Of a DNA stretch of 54,132 nucleotides, positions 26,607-36,614 are shown piece after piece. The first letter of the stretch is position 1, and each line of letters begins with the position of its first letter. The translations under genes were made by a program, and so were the position numbers. Source of the stretch: Candidatus Zixiibacteriota bacterium (GTDB lineage Bacteria > Zixibacteria > MSB-5A5 > GN15 > FEB-12); NCBI GenBank assembly GCA_040753875.1, contig JBFMDV010000035.1, positions 1 through 54,132 on the forward strand. The letters are read 5' to 3'. The notes under the pieces are model-generated. The model was given only the letters and a program-made list of their open reading frames with translations. It did not search any database and had not been told where the DNA came from.

Positions 26607-28078
26607 AACGCGCCGGCCATATCACCGCGCTGGCGGCCCTCACTTTGTTTATTACGGCGTTGCCCCTGCGTGCCTTCCGCCCGGAAGGCCAGGCTTTGAT
26701 CTACGCCAATTTCAGCTTCATCAACTACATCGCCACTTCGCAGAAACATGTCTATTTCGCCACTACCGGCGGGATAGTTGTCTATAACAAGATCGAACTT
26801 CGCTGGGAAACGCCGTTGACCGGTGCAGGTGGTATCGACAGTGACAACGCCGACCGAATCTGGGTGGACCGATTCGACCAGCATCTGTACGCCCAGACCC
26901 AGGGGGGGCTGTGGGAATATGACTTCGTATTCAAACGATGGTCCTCGCTGCCGGAGCTACCGTCGATCGACTCCGATGATAAGCACGTGGCTCCACCGCC
27001 GACTATGTTCGCACCGTTCGGTTACAACTATGTCGGTACCGGAAACCTGGTGGATCCGCACGGCCGGACATTTCGCATCACCGATATGGTCGACGATGGC
27101 GCCGGCAATCTCTGGATCGGTACCTGGGCGCTGGGGGCGGCGACCGCCGATGCCGCTGGTCTGGTGATCGCACTGCTGCCGTACGGCCTTTTGCAGAATC
27201 CGGCCTATGCGCTGCTCGATGAGGATTCGCTGCTCTGGGTGGCGGGCCCGATGCTGGGGAGTCCGCGTACCGGCGTGACCGGGTTCGACCGCGCCAATAA
27301 TCGCTTTCTCTGGGTCGAGTCCGGTGCCGGAGTTGATTTCCCGGCGGTCGACGTTAACTGCCTGGCGGGTGATAAGGCCAATCTGTACCTTGGCACTGTC
27401 GGCGGTCTTTTGGTGATGGACCGTGCGACCCTTCGCGTGTCGTCACGAGTGGACAAACGGCGCGGCCTGACCGACCAGAATATCCTCAGCATGGCTACGG
27501 TGGGAGATTCGATCTTCCTGGGGACATCCAACGGCCTCTTGCTGTTGTATCACGGTCTCGATTCGGTCGTCTATATCGGGCAGCGGGAATTCTACAACCG
27601 CATCATCTATGACCTGTTGCCGGTGGACAATGCCCTCTGGATCGGCTCCGGCGTGGGCGCATATCGATTCTTCCTCGACGACAACCGGCTCCAGAAATTC
27701 CAGGACCCGGATCAGGTACTGTTCAATCGGGTGTTCGATATCGATCGCGCCGGACGTGACCTCTGGCTGGCTTCTGATGGCGGCATGGTCCGTATCGATC
27801 TGGACAGCGGCGGCACCGAGCCGTTTCGAACGCTCAGTCGCAAACTCGACAGCCGGGCGTTGGCCGCGAGCGACCAGATGGTGGCTGCGGCATCGGACTT
27901 CGGTGTGACTGTCACGTTTTTCAATGACGGCAAACCGTACCAGCGGGAGTTCGGAGTGGAAGATGGGTTGCCGTCCCGATATGTTTATGCGCTCCTCCTC
28001 GATGGCGACTACCTGTGGATCGGGACTGATCGTGGGCTCTGCCATTTCTGGTGGAACAACCCGCGCCGAATCGACTGA
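26603..28078 (+). CDS. Secreted beta-propeller protein (two-component propeller repeats)
   Basis: 491 residues. An N-terminal signal segment (1-24, KRAGHITALAALTLFITALPLRAF) is followed by repeated propeller blades with the pattern D.., NLWIGTW, SLLWVAG, NLYLGTVGGLLV, SIFLGTSNGLLLL, ALWIGSGVGAYRF, DLWLASDGGMVRI, YLWIGTDRGLCHFW. This is the Reg_prop style seen in the sensor part of hybrid two-component systems, but no kinase or regulator is attached. It may act alone as a periplasmic or secreted binding protein. GTG start overlaps the M20 stop. Confidence 0.82.
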   Translation: MKRAGHITALAALTLFITALPLRAFRPEGQALIYANFSFINYIATSQKHVYFATTGGIVVYNKIELRWETPLTGAGGIDSDNADRIWVDRFDQHLYAQTQGGLWEYDFVFKRWSSLPELPSIDSDDKHVAPPPTMFAPFGYNYVGTGNLVDPHGRTFRITDMVDDGAGNLWIGTWALGAATADAAGLVIALLPYGLLQNPAYALLDEDSLLWVAGPMLGSPRTGVTGFDRANNRFLWVESGAGVDFPAVDVNCLAGDKANLYLGTVGGLLVMDRATLRVSSRVDKRRGLTDQNILSMATVGDSIFLGTSNGLLLLYHGLDSVVYIGQREFYNRIIYDLLPVDNALWIGSGVGAYRFFLDDNRLQKFQDPDQVLFNRVFDIDRAGRDLWLASDGGMVRIDLDSGGTEPFRTLSRKLDSRALAASDQMVAAASDFGVTVTFFNDGKPYQREFGVEDGLPSRYVYALLLDGDYLWIGTDRGLCHFWWNNPRRID

Positions 28079-28178
28079 TCGCCTGGCCCCGCTTACAATA
28101 TTCGGTTGATTCCTCACATATCATTCTGTACCATGATTCTAAGCACGTGTCCGGCATAGGCATGCGGCGGAACTGGCA

Positions 28179-29117
28179 ATGAAATGGCTGATCGACAATT
28201 TCTGGCTCAAACTCGTGGCGCTGGCTATGGGGCTTCTTATCTGGCTCCATGTCGCCACGGAAAAAATGTACAATTACGAGCTGCGGCTGCCGGTCACCAA
28301 GGTCGATCTCAAGGAGAATCACACCTTGGCTTCGCCGCCTCCCGATTCGGTGACTGTGACCGTCTCCGCCAAAGGAAAGCAACTGCTCCGTCTTAATTGG
28401 CGACAGCAGGGAGTACGTATCAGTGCCACCAAGTATGCCTCCGGTCATTACACCATCCCGCTTGGCACCGACAACACCTACCTGGTAAATCCCACCAAGA
28501 ATGTTCTCCTTGATGAAATCATCGCGCCCGCGACAGTCGATCTCGACATTGACGTGGAATCGAAGATCGATGTTCTGGTGACCCCGGACCTGGCCGCCAC
28601 TGCCGATGATGGGTTCGCGGTGAGCCGTCGGATCGATGCTATCCCGCCGCGCGTGAGTCTCTATGGCCCGAAATCGCAACTGCGCGGAATCGCCACCGTG
28701 TTCACGGAGCGGAAAGAGCTGAGCGGCCTTCGCAGCAGTGTGACGGTAAGAGTGCCGCTGGTCGCACCCAAGGGGATCGGCATGCGGCTGGTGCCGGATT
28801 CAACCACGCTCAATATCGATGTTGTCCCGGTCAAAACGCGCGTGTACGAGCGGCTGCCGATTGTGGTGTACAACGCTCCGCCCAATCAGCCGGTGACCAC
28901 CTATCCCAGTTTCATCCGCGTGGAGCTTACCGGTCCGCCGGAAGATATCGACCTGCTCAACCGTAACGCGCTCACGGTCTCGGCCGATTACCGCATGATG
29001 AACCGCACGTCAGTCGCGCCTCTGAAAATCGATTGCCCGGCCAATTTCCGCGTCAAGAAGTCATCGGCGGATTCTGTCAAGATTCTTATCGGCAACCATG
29101 CTGACTCTGGGAATTGA
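28179..29117 (+). CDS. YbbR-domain protein
   Basis: 312 residues. One N-terminal membrane anchor (NFWLKLVALAMGLLIWLHVAT, about 6-26) is followed by three YbbR-like beta domains facing outward: YNYELRLPVTKVDLKENHTLASPPPDSVTVTVSAKG, then VDVESKIDVLVTPDLAATADDGFAV, then YERLPIVVYNAPPNQPVTTYPSFIRVELTGP. In firmicutes the YbbR protein CdaR regulates the diadenylate cyclase CdaA, but no disA/cdaA gene is beside it here. Its last 20 bases overlap the tsaD start. Confidence 0.85.
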   Translation: MKWLIDNFWLKLVALAMGLLIWLHVATEKMYNYELRLPVTKVDLKENHTLASPPPDSVTVTVSAKGKQLLRLNWRQQGVRISATKYASGHYTIPLGTDNTYLVNPTKNVLLDEIIAPATVDLDIDVESKIDVLVTPDLAATADDGFAVSRRIDAIPPRVSLYGPKSQLRGIATVFTERKELSGLRSSVTVRVPLVAPKGIGMRLVPDSTTLNIDVVPVKTRVYERLPIVVYNAPPNQPVTTYPSFIRVELTGPPEDIDLLNRNALTVSADYRMMNRTSVAPLKIDCPANFRVKKSSADSVKILIGNHADSGN

Positions 29118-30096
29118 AACCTCGTGCGATGAGACCTCGGCGGCCGTAGTCGAGGATGGTCGCAGGACGCTCTCGAATATCATCCTTTCACAGGCGATTC
29201 ACACCAAATTCGGCGGGGTGGTGCCCGAAGTAGCCAGCCGCGAGCATATCAAGACGATTATTCCCATTTACGAGCAGGCGCTCTCTGAGGCCGGTGTTAC
29301 CCTTGATGACATAGCGCTCATTGCCGCCACGCAGGGGCCCGGTCTGGTGGGACCACTGCTCGTGGGACTCACGTTTGCCAAGGGGTTGGCGTTTGCACGC
29401 TCGCTGCCGTTCGTACCAGTGAACCACATGGAAGGGCATTTGGCAGCCAACATTCTGGAGCATCATGAACTGGACACGCACCATCTCACCCTGGTTGTCT
29501 CCGGCGGCCACACCATGCTGGTCGAGGTGAAATCGTTCGGCGAGTATGAAATTCTCGGTCGCACGCGGGATGATGCCGCCGGTGAGGCGTTCGACAAAGT
29601 GGCCAAGGTAATGGGGCTGGGGTATCCAGGCGGAGCGGAACTCGACAAGCTGGCGCAGTCGGGAGACCGCAACTACTATCGCTTTCCGCGCTCAGTGCTC
29701 AAAGACAACTACCAGTTTTCGTATTCGGGCCTCAAGACGGCGGTGGCTTTGTATATCCAGAAGCTCGACAAGGATGAATTCGAACTGCACAAGGCGGATA
29801 TTGCTGCGTCGTTCCAGGAAGCGGCGGTCGATGTGCTGGTGGACAAGACGGTGAAGGCGGCGCAGGACAAGAACATCCGGGATGTCACGATCTCCGGTGG
29901 CGTGGCGGCCAACAGCCGCTTGCGGTCGCTGATGAAAGAGCGGCTGGACCGAATCGGCCGCCGACTGTTCTTCCCGTCGCTCTCACTTTGCACTGACAAT
30001 GCCGCGATGATTGCCGCGGCGGGATATTTTCGCTTCAAGAAATTCGGCCCGGGGGAGCTGATCGCTGACGCCGTGCCGTATTTGAGGTTGGAGTAG
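29098..30096 (+). CDS. tsaD: tRNA threonylcarbamoyltransferase subunit TsaD
   Basis: 332-residue enzyme that installs threonylcarbamoyl on A37 of ANN-decoding tRNAs, working with TsaB, TsaE and TsaC. The ASKHA-fold motifs are complete: LGIETSCDETSAAVV, GPGLVGPLLVGL, the metal motif NHMEGH, VSGGHTMLV, DDAAGEAFDKVAKVMGLGYPGG, and the C-terminal ISGGVAANSRLR with CTDNAAMIAAAG. Full length. It overlaps the YbbR gene by 20 bases, and no tsaB or tsaE is in the window. Confidence 0.98.
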   Translation: MLTLGIETSCDETSAAVVEDGRRTLSNIILSQAIHTKFGGVVPEVASREHIKTIIPIYEQALSEAGVTLDDIALIAATQGPGLVGPLLVGLTFAKGLAFARSLPFVPVNHMEGHLAANILEHHELDTHHLTLVVSGGHTMLVEVKSFGEYEILGRTRDDAAGEAFDKVAKVMGLGYPGGAELDKLAQSGDRNYYRFPRSVLKDNYQFSYSGLKTAVALYIQKLDKDEFELHKADIAASFQEAAVDVLVDKTVKAAQDKNIRDVTISGGVAANSRLRSLMKERLDRIGRRLFFPSLSLCTDNAAMIAAAGYFRFKKFGPGELIADAVPYLRLE

Positions 30097-30250
30097 GGGG
30101 GCAGCAGACATCATGCTCCGAGTCGTGTAGAGACACACGTGACAGATTCCTCGTCGGTCCGCCAAGGGCGTGGCGACTATTTCCAAACCGGGGCGTCGTT
30201 GACATCACTTAGATGAGCCCCAAAATGCTTCACGAATACTCCTTTTACAT

Positions 30251-31072
30251 CTATACGTCGTTTGCCAGTTTGAAATTGCAGTACTTTACTGCACCCTGAA
30301 TATCTGGAAAGAGGGTCCCGGCGTTTATGTTCATGAGATCAAGGCAGTGCAAGCACTTAATGCGGTCATCTGACGGAATTAGATGTTTGATCATTACTAA
30401 GTCATTGCTTTTCCAATTCTCCTTTATGACTTGTTCGAGTGTGTGCCCCAAGTTCCACGTGAGTGAAACAGCACGTTGTGCCACTAACCTTGGATTGGCA
30501 TGGGCGAGCGGCTGCACTACTCGTAATACGCGCTGAAGATTTCTGATGTCGTCCATTACAATCGGTGATATAGCCTCCGACAAGTCACTGACCAACTTCT
30601 TGAATTTGTCAGTGTGGACAGACATATTCTTCACGGCTCCAACATGGAATAGCTGGTAGACGCATCGGGGTCTATCAAGCGGTTCCTGGTCTGCTTCCTC
30701 CAAAGCGAAATACAACGCCACGAAGGGTGACAAGGTCCAATCGAGTAAGACCGTATCCAGTCCAAAGTGCTGACCGAGTGCCCATAGACCATCTTCATCC
30801 TGGTGTGCAAACTCCTCTATTCCTCCCCTACCCCTTATTGCATACCGAAATGCCTCCAGGTGATCGCGCGCTGTTGAGTGAACATCAGAGATCCCTCGCT
30901 GTCGTGCAGTTCGGACTATCCTTGGAAGCAAATCCCAGTCCTGTCGTTGGCCCCTATACAGTTCTTCAGTCCCCTTGGCACTATTGATAACCCAGTCGAC
31001 GAATCCATGCCATGAATCATGTTTTAGCGTTCGAATGACTCTGTCCGCCTGCTTCTCATACGAATCATCCAT
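30251..31072 (-). CDS. FRG-domain protein
   Basis: 273 residues. The FRG signature is visible: GTEELYRGQRQDWDLLPRIVR (about 33-53) and GLWALGQHFGLDTVLLDWTLSPFVALYFAL (about 95-124). The domain is named for its conserved Phe/Arg/Gly and often occurs alone or beside mobile or defence genes; its activity has been suggested to be nuclease or ADP-ribosyl-type but is not settled. The gene is more AT-rich than tsaD on one side and enolase on the other, and stands as a lone insertion between them. No signal peptide or membrane segment. Confidence 0.85.
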   Translation of the reverse strand: MDDSYEKQADRVIRTLKHDSWHGFVDWVINSAKGTEELYRGQRQDWDLLPRIVRTARQRGISDVHSTARDHLEAFRYAIRGRGGIEEFAHQDEDGLWALGQHFGLDTVLLDWTLSPFVALYFALEEADQEPLDRPRCVYQLFHVGAVKNMSVHTDKFKKLVSDLSEAISPIVMDDIRNLQRVLRVVQPLAHANPRLVAQRAVSLTWNLGHTLEQVIKENWKSNDLVMIKHLIPSDDRIKCLHCLDLMNINAGTLFPDIQGAVKYCNFKLANDV

Positions 31073-31144
31073 ATTGCACTCTCACACAACCTACTCTACT
31101 TATCAGTGCTGACCAAAGTGCCCCAATGAGAATAATGGTCTGAC

Positions 31145-31354
31145 CTAATTCTTCACCGGCAGCACATGTACCGCCTTCACGATCAGCTCGACTTCATCCC
31201 CCACCTTCAACCCCAACTCCTCCACCGATTCGGTCGTCAGTACCGAGGCCATAGTGACCGGGCCGGTGACGTTGAATTTCACCAGCGACATGATATCGCC
31301 GTTTTTCACCGAGGTCACTTTCCCGGCGATTCTGTTGCGCGCGCCGTATTTCAT
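31145..31354 (-). CDS. Molbindin (TOBE/Mop domain) protein
   Basis: 69-residue single TOBE domain: MKYGARNRIAGKVTSVKNGDIMSLVKFNV, then TGPVTMASVLTTESVEELGLKVGDEVELIVKAVHVLPVK. Such stand-alone proteins bind molybdate or tungstate as oligomers and may store it. ATG 31354 is chosen because AAGGA lies upstream and matches the family start; an in-frame 31378 extends into repeat-like DNA. No modABC genes are near. Confidence 0.88.
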   Translation of the reverse strand: MKYGARNRIAGKVTSVKNGDIMSLVKFNVTGPVTMASVLTTESVEELGLKVGDEVELIVKAVHVLPVKN

Positions 31355-31433
31355 GACTTGAGTCCTTCTTCTTGTCATCCATGTCGGGTTTCTCGGTCGG
31401 AACGCCCTCGGAACTCGACCTACTTTTCGTTTC

Positions 31434-31477
31434 AGTCATTGCGAGACGCTGCGTTTCGCGGCGGCGAAGCAATCTCG
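31434..31477. repeat. Repeat family B, copy 2
   Basis: AGTCATTGCGAG at the left end and CGAAGCAATCTCG at the right, around a GC-rich palindromic core. It forms an inverted pair with the copy at 31506-31539, with 28 bases between them. The pair lies between enolase and the molbindin gene and could form one long hairpin in RNA. Confidence 0.8.
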
Positions 31478-31505
31478 TCTTCGTTGGTCCGTTGAGTCCA
31501 CCAGT

Positions 31506-31539
31506 CGAGATTGCTTCGGCGAAGCGCCTCGCAATGACT
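31506..31539. repeat. Repeat family B, copy 3 (inverted)
   Basis: CGAGATTGCTTCG opens and CTCGCAATGACT closes it: the reverse complement of the element ends at 31434-31477. It ends 6 bases after the enolase stop in the direction of transcription. Confidence 0.8.
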
Positions 31540-31545
31540 CGGGTA

Positions 31546-32853
<1,308 letters not shown>

Positions 32854-33021
32854 TCAATCCTGTATGATCTTTGCTGTCAAACATATTTGCAGGTGAAAAT
32901 CGCGGCAAGATTTATCTTCGCGCGCGACCGAAGAAGCGCACGATGTCCCGCTATGCTCAAGTATGAGCCTCATCTATCGCGGCCCTTGACACGCGGACCA
33001 AACAGGTCCTAATTTCAATGC

Positions 33022-33210
33022 ATGGACCAGTTTTTCCTCTGTGCCGCCTGCGGCGAAGAAAACGAGCTGTTTATCGACCCTACAAAAGGGGATAAGCAGG
33101 AATTCGTGCAGGACTGCCGGGTCTGCTGCCGGCCAAATGTTGTCAAAGCCCGTTTCAATTACTACTCTAACGAGTACGATCTTGAGGTATATCAGGAGGA
33201 TGTCGGGTAA
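33022..33210 (+). CDS. CPXCG-type cysteine-rich protein
   Basis: 62-residue zinc-ribbon-like protein: FFLCAACGEENELFIDPTKGDKQEFVQDCRVCCRPN, then RFNYYSNEYDLEVYQED. It matches the small CPXCG family except that the pairs are CAAC and CRVC, rather than CPxC. The four cysteines should still bind zinc. It overlaps the glycosyltransferase gene by one base (TAATG). Role unknown. Confidence 0.8.
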   Translation: MDQFFLCAACGEENELFIDPTKGDKQEFVQDCRVCCRPNVVKARFNYYSNEYDLEVYQEDVG

Positions 33211-34691
33211 TGCCGGTGCGTTCCGACTGGCTTGTCCGTCTATTGGGATTGCTGGCCGTTATGGTCGGCGCTGCGGCGTTGTTCGCGTTTGATTTTGTCA
33301 AACAGCAGTTGCTGTTTCTGAGCGCCGACGGAGTAGTCGAACCGCACAGCTTTCTCCAATTGCAGATTCTCCTCGTATCCGCCGGAATTGTTGGAGTATA
33401 TCTGTTCTTTCACCATCGACTGACGCCGCATCTTCAAGGTTCTGCATCTCGCTTGAGCACTGTGGGGACGTCGCAGTTCTTAATCTGGACTTTGGGCCTG
33501 GCAGCATTATTTCGCACGTTGGTTGTCATGTTCCTGCCGGTGGTTCTGTGGGCGGATAGTCTCGGCTATCATGATTACGCCGTAACCTGGGCGAGGGTGG
33601 GTAGCTATATGGAAAACGGCCTTCCCACCGCCGTATGGCCGCCGGCATGGCCGTGGCTGCTGTCGCGTCTATATCTCCTGTTTGGCGAACTGACTATTCT
33701 TGGAGCAATCGTCAACGCTTTACTGGGACTCGGTACCTGTCTGCTGAGCTATCTGACTGTGCGCCGTCTTTTCAATGAGCGCGCCGCTCGCGTCACGCTT
33801 GTTTTGATGGCCATATTCCCGAGCCAGGTTCTCTTTCTTGACCTGCTCGTTTCCGAGTATCTATTCACGTTTCTGCTGTGGCTCGGAATGTATGTCCTCA
33901 TCCGTGTTGATAACTCCAGACTGAACCGATTCTGGTTTCTTGTTGGTGGTGGAATTGTGCTTGGTCTTGCCATGCTGACCCGAAGCCTGATCCAGTTGTT
34001 GCCGCTGGTTTTTGTCCCATATTGGTGGATGCGCAATGAATCACTCCGGTCAATAGCCGGCCGAGTGGCGTTAGTCGTGGTCGGCATGGCTCTTGTAGTT
34101 ACGCCCTGGATAATTCGCAATTATCATCACGTGGGGGTCGCAGCGGTTTCTTCCAATGGCGGCATCAACTTCTATATAGGCAATAATCCGAGATCGGGAA
34201 TAGGCTGGCTTGAGGTGGACACTACCGTTTTCCTCTTAGGGAATCCCGCAAAAGAGGCCGGCAATAACGAACTCGGGTACCGGCTTGGCTGGCAGTATAT
34301 CGCCGGTCATCCGGCGGCTTTTGTGAAGCGCGGGATCCTGAAAGTCGCATATACGTTTGCGTCGGACATTGATGCTATAGTCAGCCACCTCATAGTTGCC
34401 GCGAAAGCGCAACGCACCGATTTTTATGTCGTGGCCGCCGTCGTCATGCAGTCGGTTTATCTAATCGCTCTGCTGTGGGCAGCGCTTGGAATCTGGCACT
34501 ATTATCGTCAGGGTTCATACCGGCTGCATCCGGGCGGCGTTCTGTTGGTGTTGGTTGTTTTGTACTGGATGGCTGTCCATTTCGTATTCTTCGGGTGCGG
34601 CCGCTTTCATTTCCCTCTTATCCCGATTATTGCCGCTTTCGCCTCGCTGTATCTCGCCACGGATCGGTCGGGTTCCCGAGAGGTCAATTGA
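33210..34691 (+). CDS. GT-C glycosyltransferase (ArnT/PMT family-like)
   Basis: 493-residue polytopic membrane protein with about a dozen membrane segments. The first periplasmic loop has the catalytic acidic residue context WADSLGYHDYAVTWARVGSY, followed by PTAVWPPAWPWLLSRLYLLFG, the usual GT39/GT83 layout. Such enzymes move sugars from polyprenyl-phosphate carriers to lipids or proteins outside the inner membrane. The following gene encodes a sugar-nucleotide epimerase, which supports a cell-surface sugar role. The acceptor cannot be told. Confidence 0.85.
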   Translation: MPVRSDWLVRLLGLLAVMVGAAALFAFDFVKQQLLFLSADGVVEPHSFLQLQILLVSAGIVGVYLFFHHRLTPHLQGSASRLSTVGTSQFLIWTLGLAALFRTLVVMFLPVVLWADSLGYHDYAVTWARVGSYMENGLPTAVWPPAWPWLLSRLYLLFGELTILGAIVNALLGLGTCLLSYLTVRRLFNERAARVTLVLMAIFPSQVLFLDLLVSEYLFTFLLWLGMYVLIRVDNSRLNRFWFLVGGGIVLGLAMLTRSLIQLLPLVFVPYWWMRNESLRSIAGRVALVVVGMALVVTPWIIRNYHHVGVAAVSSNGGINFYIGNNPRSGIGWLEVDTTVFLLGNPAKEAGNNELGYRLGWQYIAGHPAAFVKRGILKVAYTFASDIDAIVSHLIVAAKAQRTDFYVVAAVVMQSVYLIALLWAALGIWHYYRQGSYRLHPGGVLLVLVVLYWMAVHFVFFGCGRFHFPLIPIIAAFASLYLATDRSGSREVN

Positions 34692-34838
34692 ATGCGGAGT
34701 TCCGGCATCCGCTTCTGTCCTTTTCACCACGATAGGCATAACGAATGCTTGAAGTTTATCGTGGAGATAGTATATTAACTCATCGATGAAATCTGTCGAA
34801 ATTATTCCGTGAGACGTTGAGAACAGGACATTGTGATT

Positions 34839-35789
34839 ATGAAATATCTCATTACGGGCGGGGCAGGGTTTATCGGCTCCAATATCGCCAGGAAACTGCT
34901 CGAGGACGGCCACCGGGTTCGGGTGCTGGACAACTTCTCGTCCGGCAAAGAAGATAACCTGGCCGAGATCATCAACGATATCGAACTGGTCGAAGGTGAC
35001 ATCCGGGATTTCTGGACCGTTCTTCGGGCAGTAGCCGGCATCGACTATGTTCTTCACCAGGCGGCATTACCGTCGGTCCCTCGGTCGGTGGCCAATCCGC
35101 TGACCTCGAACGCCGTCAATATCGATGGCACCCTGAATGTACTCGAGGCTTCACGTAACGCCGGCGTCAAGAAGTTCGTGATGGCGTCGTCATCGTCGAT
35201 CTACGGTGAGTCCGAGGAACTGCCCAAACACGAAAAGATGGTCCCCAGTCCGTTGTCGCCGTATGCCATCACCAAACTCACGAACGAATATTACTTGAAA
35301 GTGTACTGGGAGCTGTATCGGTTCCCAACCGTCTCGCTGCGCTATTTCAACATCTTTGGCCCGCGTCAGGACCCCAAAAGCGAATACGCGCCGGTGATTC
35401 CCCGGTTCATCTCGTTCCTGTTGGACAAGAAATCGCCGACGGTGTTCGGCGACGGTGAGCAGTCGCGCGATTTTACCTTTATCGACAACTGCGTGCAGGC
35501 GAATATCCTCGCTGCTACGAACGAGCACTTGGTCGGGGATTCATTCAATGTTGCCTGCGGCGGGCAGTTCACACTGAACCAGCTGCTTGATCAGCTCAGA
35601 CAAATCATCGGAGTGACGACCAAAGCCAATTACGATCCGCCGAGAGCGGGAGATATCAAGCACTCATTTGCGTCGATCGATAAGCTGCGGCGGTTCGGCT
35701 ACAATCCGACCGTTAGTTTTGAAGAAGGGCTGAAGCGGACGGTTACGTTCTTTGCCGACAAAGCAGGCAAGAAAGTGCCTGTGAAGTGA
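34839..35789 (+). CDS. NAD-dependent sugar-nucleotide epimerase/dehydratase (extended SDR)
   Basis: 316-residue short-chain dehydrogenase, of the WbpP/GalE style that epimerises UDP-sugars such as UDP-GlcNAc at C4. NAD motif ITGGAGFIGSNIARKLL, then VLDNFSSGKEDNL, the active-site serines ASSSSIYGESEE with YAITKLTNEYYLKVY (Y-x3-K), and RYFNIFGPRQDP, EQSRDFTFIDNC. ATG 34839 is preferred over GTG 34833. The gap upstream (34692-34838) holds a short hairpin (CCACGAT/ATCGTGG) and no gene. Confidence 0.92.
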   Translation: MKYLITGGAGFIGSNIARKLLEDGHRVRVLDNFSSGKEDNLAEIINDIELVEGDIRDFWTVLRAVAGIDYVLHQAALPSVPRSVANPLTSNAVNIDGTLNVLEASRNAGVKKFVMASSSSIYGESEELPKHEKMVPSPLSPYAITKLTNEYYLKVYWELYRFPTVSLRYFNIFGPRQDPKSEYAPVIPRFISFLLDKKSPTVFGDGEQSRDFTFIDNCVQANILAATNEHLVGDSFNVACGGQFTLNQLLDQLRQIIGVTTKANYDPPRAGDIKHSFASIDKLRRFGYNPTVSFEEGLKRTVTFFADKAGKKVPVK

Positions 35790-35806
35790 GGCGACATCGG
35801 CCTGTG

Positions 35807-35876
35807 CCGTCAGGCGTCCCCGCCTGACGGCTTCGGATTCTACGAGGTGTCGAGCGGGGACGCCCGACACCTCGTA
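35807..35876. repeat. Two palindromes with complementary loops
   Basis: First hairpin 35807-35830 (CCGTCAGGCG with CGCCTGACGG, 4-base loop). Second hairpin 35841-35876 (TACGAGGTGTCG with CGACACCTCGTA). The centre of the first (35813-35823, GGCGTCCCCGC) is the exact complement of the second's loop (35854-35864, GCGGGGACGCC). Transcribed together they could form alternative structures. They open a 607-base gap (35790-36396) that I read as nested repeats with no gene. Confidence 0.75.
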
Positions 35877-35957
35877 CAACAGTGCCTGGGTGGCGCACGG
35901 CTTGCTGTGCGAGAGTATTGTCGTTGAACTGAAAGTCAAATTTCATGGTGCTGAAGT

Positions 35958-35980
35958 CCCACAGTAAGCTGTGGGGCACC
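35958..35980. repeat. Palindromic repeat, CCCAC...GTGGGGCAC type
   Basis: Arms CCCACAG (35958-35964) and CTGTGGG (35969-35975) around TAAG, followed by GCACC. Same pattern as the insertion in the crp-like gene and the copy at 48485. Confidence 0.65.
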
Positions 35981-35992
35981 CATTCTGTTCAC

Positions 35993-36050
35993 TCCCTCAT
36001 CCGCCCTTCGGCCACCTTCTCCCCAAAGGGGAGAAGGATTCAGGATATAG
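35993..36050. repeat. Repeat of CCCTCATCCG/GGGGAGAAGG type
   Basis: Begins CTCCCTCATCCG with a CCCTTCGG centre, then CACCTTCTCCCC, AAA and GGGGAGAAGG. I recognise this pattern from intergenic repeats in many unrelated bacteria. A related unit in opposite orientation is at 36302-36345. Confidence 0.7.
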
Positions 36051-36173
36051 CGATTCCTCTATTCGTTCCGGCAGTTCTTGCGCGACCGAGACGCTCTCTG
36101 CTCTCACTGTTATAGGTGACGCTTGGTTGTCGAGGGAGCGTGTGAACTGCCGGTCCTTGCCAACTTCTGGCAT

Positions 36174-36293
36174 GTCGGTCAGGTCACACGGGCCGGTGTG
36201 GCAATCTGGCGTGAGTCTTTGTTTGTTCAGGAACCGCAGTGTTCGATAGTGAGCACAATGATACATCGGCCCGCAAGACCTGACCGAACGGCG
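36174..36293. repeat. Palindromic repeat family A, copy 4 (expanded)
   Basis: Left end GTCGGTCAGGTCACACGGGCC; right end GGCCCGCAAGACCTGACCGA followed by ACGGCG. These are inverted ends matching the copies at 7384, 7472 and 17166, but the core is about 75 bases longer and contains no reading frame of note. It may be a composite or the parent form of the small copies. Confidence 0.7.
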
Positions 36294-36301
36294 AAAAATT
36301 C

Positions 36302-36345
36302 CTCTCCCTCTGGGAGAGGATGTCACGAAGTGACAGGTGAGGGGA
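36302..36345. repeat. Repeat, inverted partner of 35993-36050
   Basis: Palindrome CCTCTCCC/GGGAGAGG, then CACGAAGTG and GGTGAGGGG. Reverse complemented, it has the same order of blocks as 35993-36050. Confidence 0.65.
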
Positions 36346-36396
36346 TGCCGCTCTTCCGTTTCAAACTGTCTCGACCGAGACCAAATCTCACGATGC

Positions 36397-36603
36397 TCAA
36401 CTAAACCCGCTTCCGCAGTCGCCTGAGCCGCACGACGGCGCCGCCGTACCCGATCCGGAGCTTATCGAGGAAGCAAACATTGAGAGCAGCTTGCGTGCGT
36501 CGCTCGACTGACAGACAGGGCAGGAGACTGTCTCGTCCTCATGGCGAACCAGTTCCTCGAACTTCCGGCCGCATTCATTACACGCATATTCGTACATCGG
36601 CAT
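36397..36603 (-). CDS. FmdB-family zinc ribbon protein
   Basis: 68 residues: MPMYEYACNECGRKFEELVRHEDETVSCPVCQSSDARKLLS, with two CxxC pairs for zinc, and a Gly/Ser/Cys-rich tail (PSCGSGDCGSGF). This is the small FmdB regulatory-type zinc ribbon often seen with redox or one-carbon genes. It starts 11 bases after the TAG of the candidate selenoprotein gene, with AGGAGA overlapping that stop codon, so they are one unit. Confidence 0.92.
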   Translation of the reverse strand: MPMYEYACNECGRKFEELVRHEDETVSCPVCQSSDARKLLSMFASSISSGSGTAAPSCGSGDCGSGFS

Positions 36604-36614
36604 AGTTCATTCTC

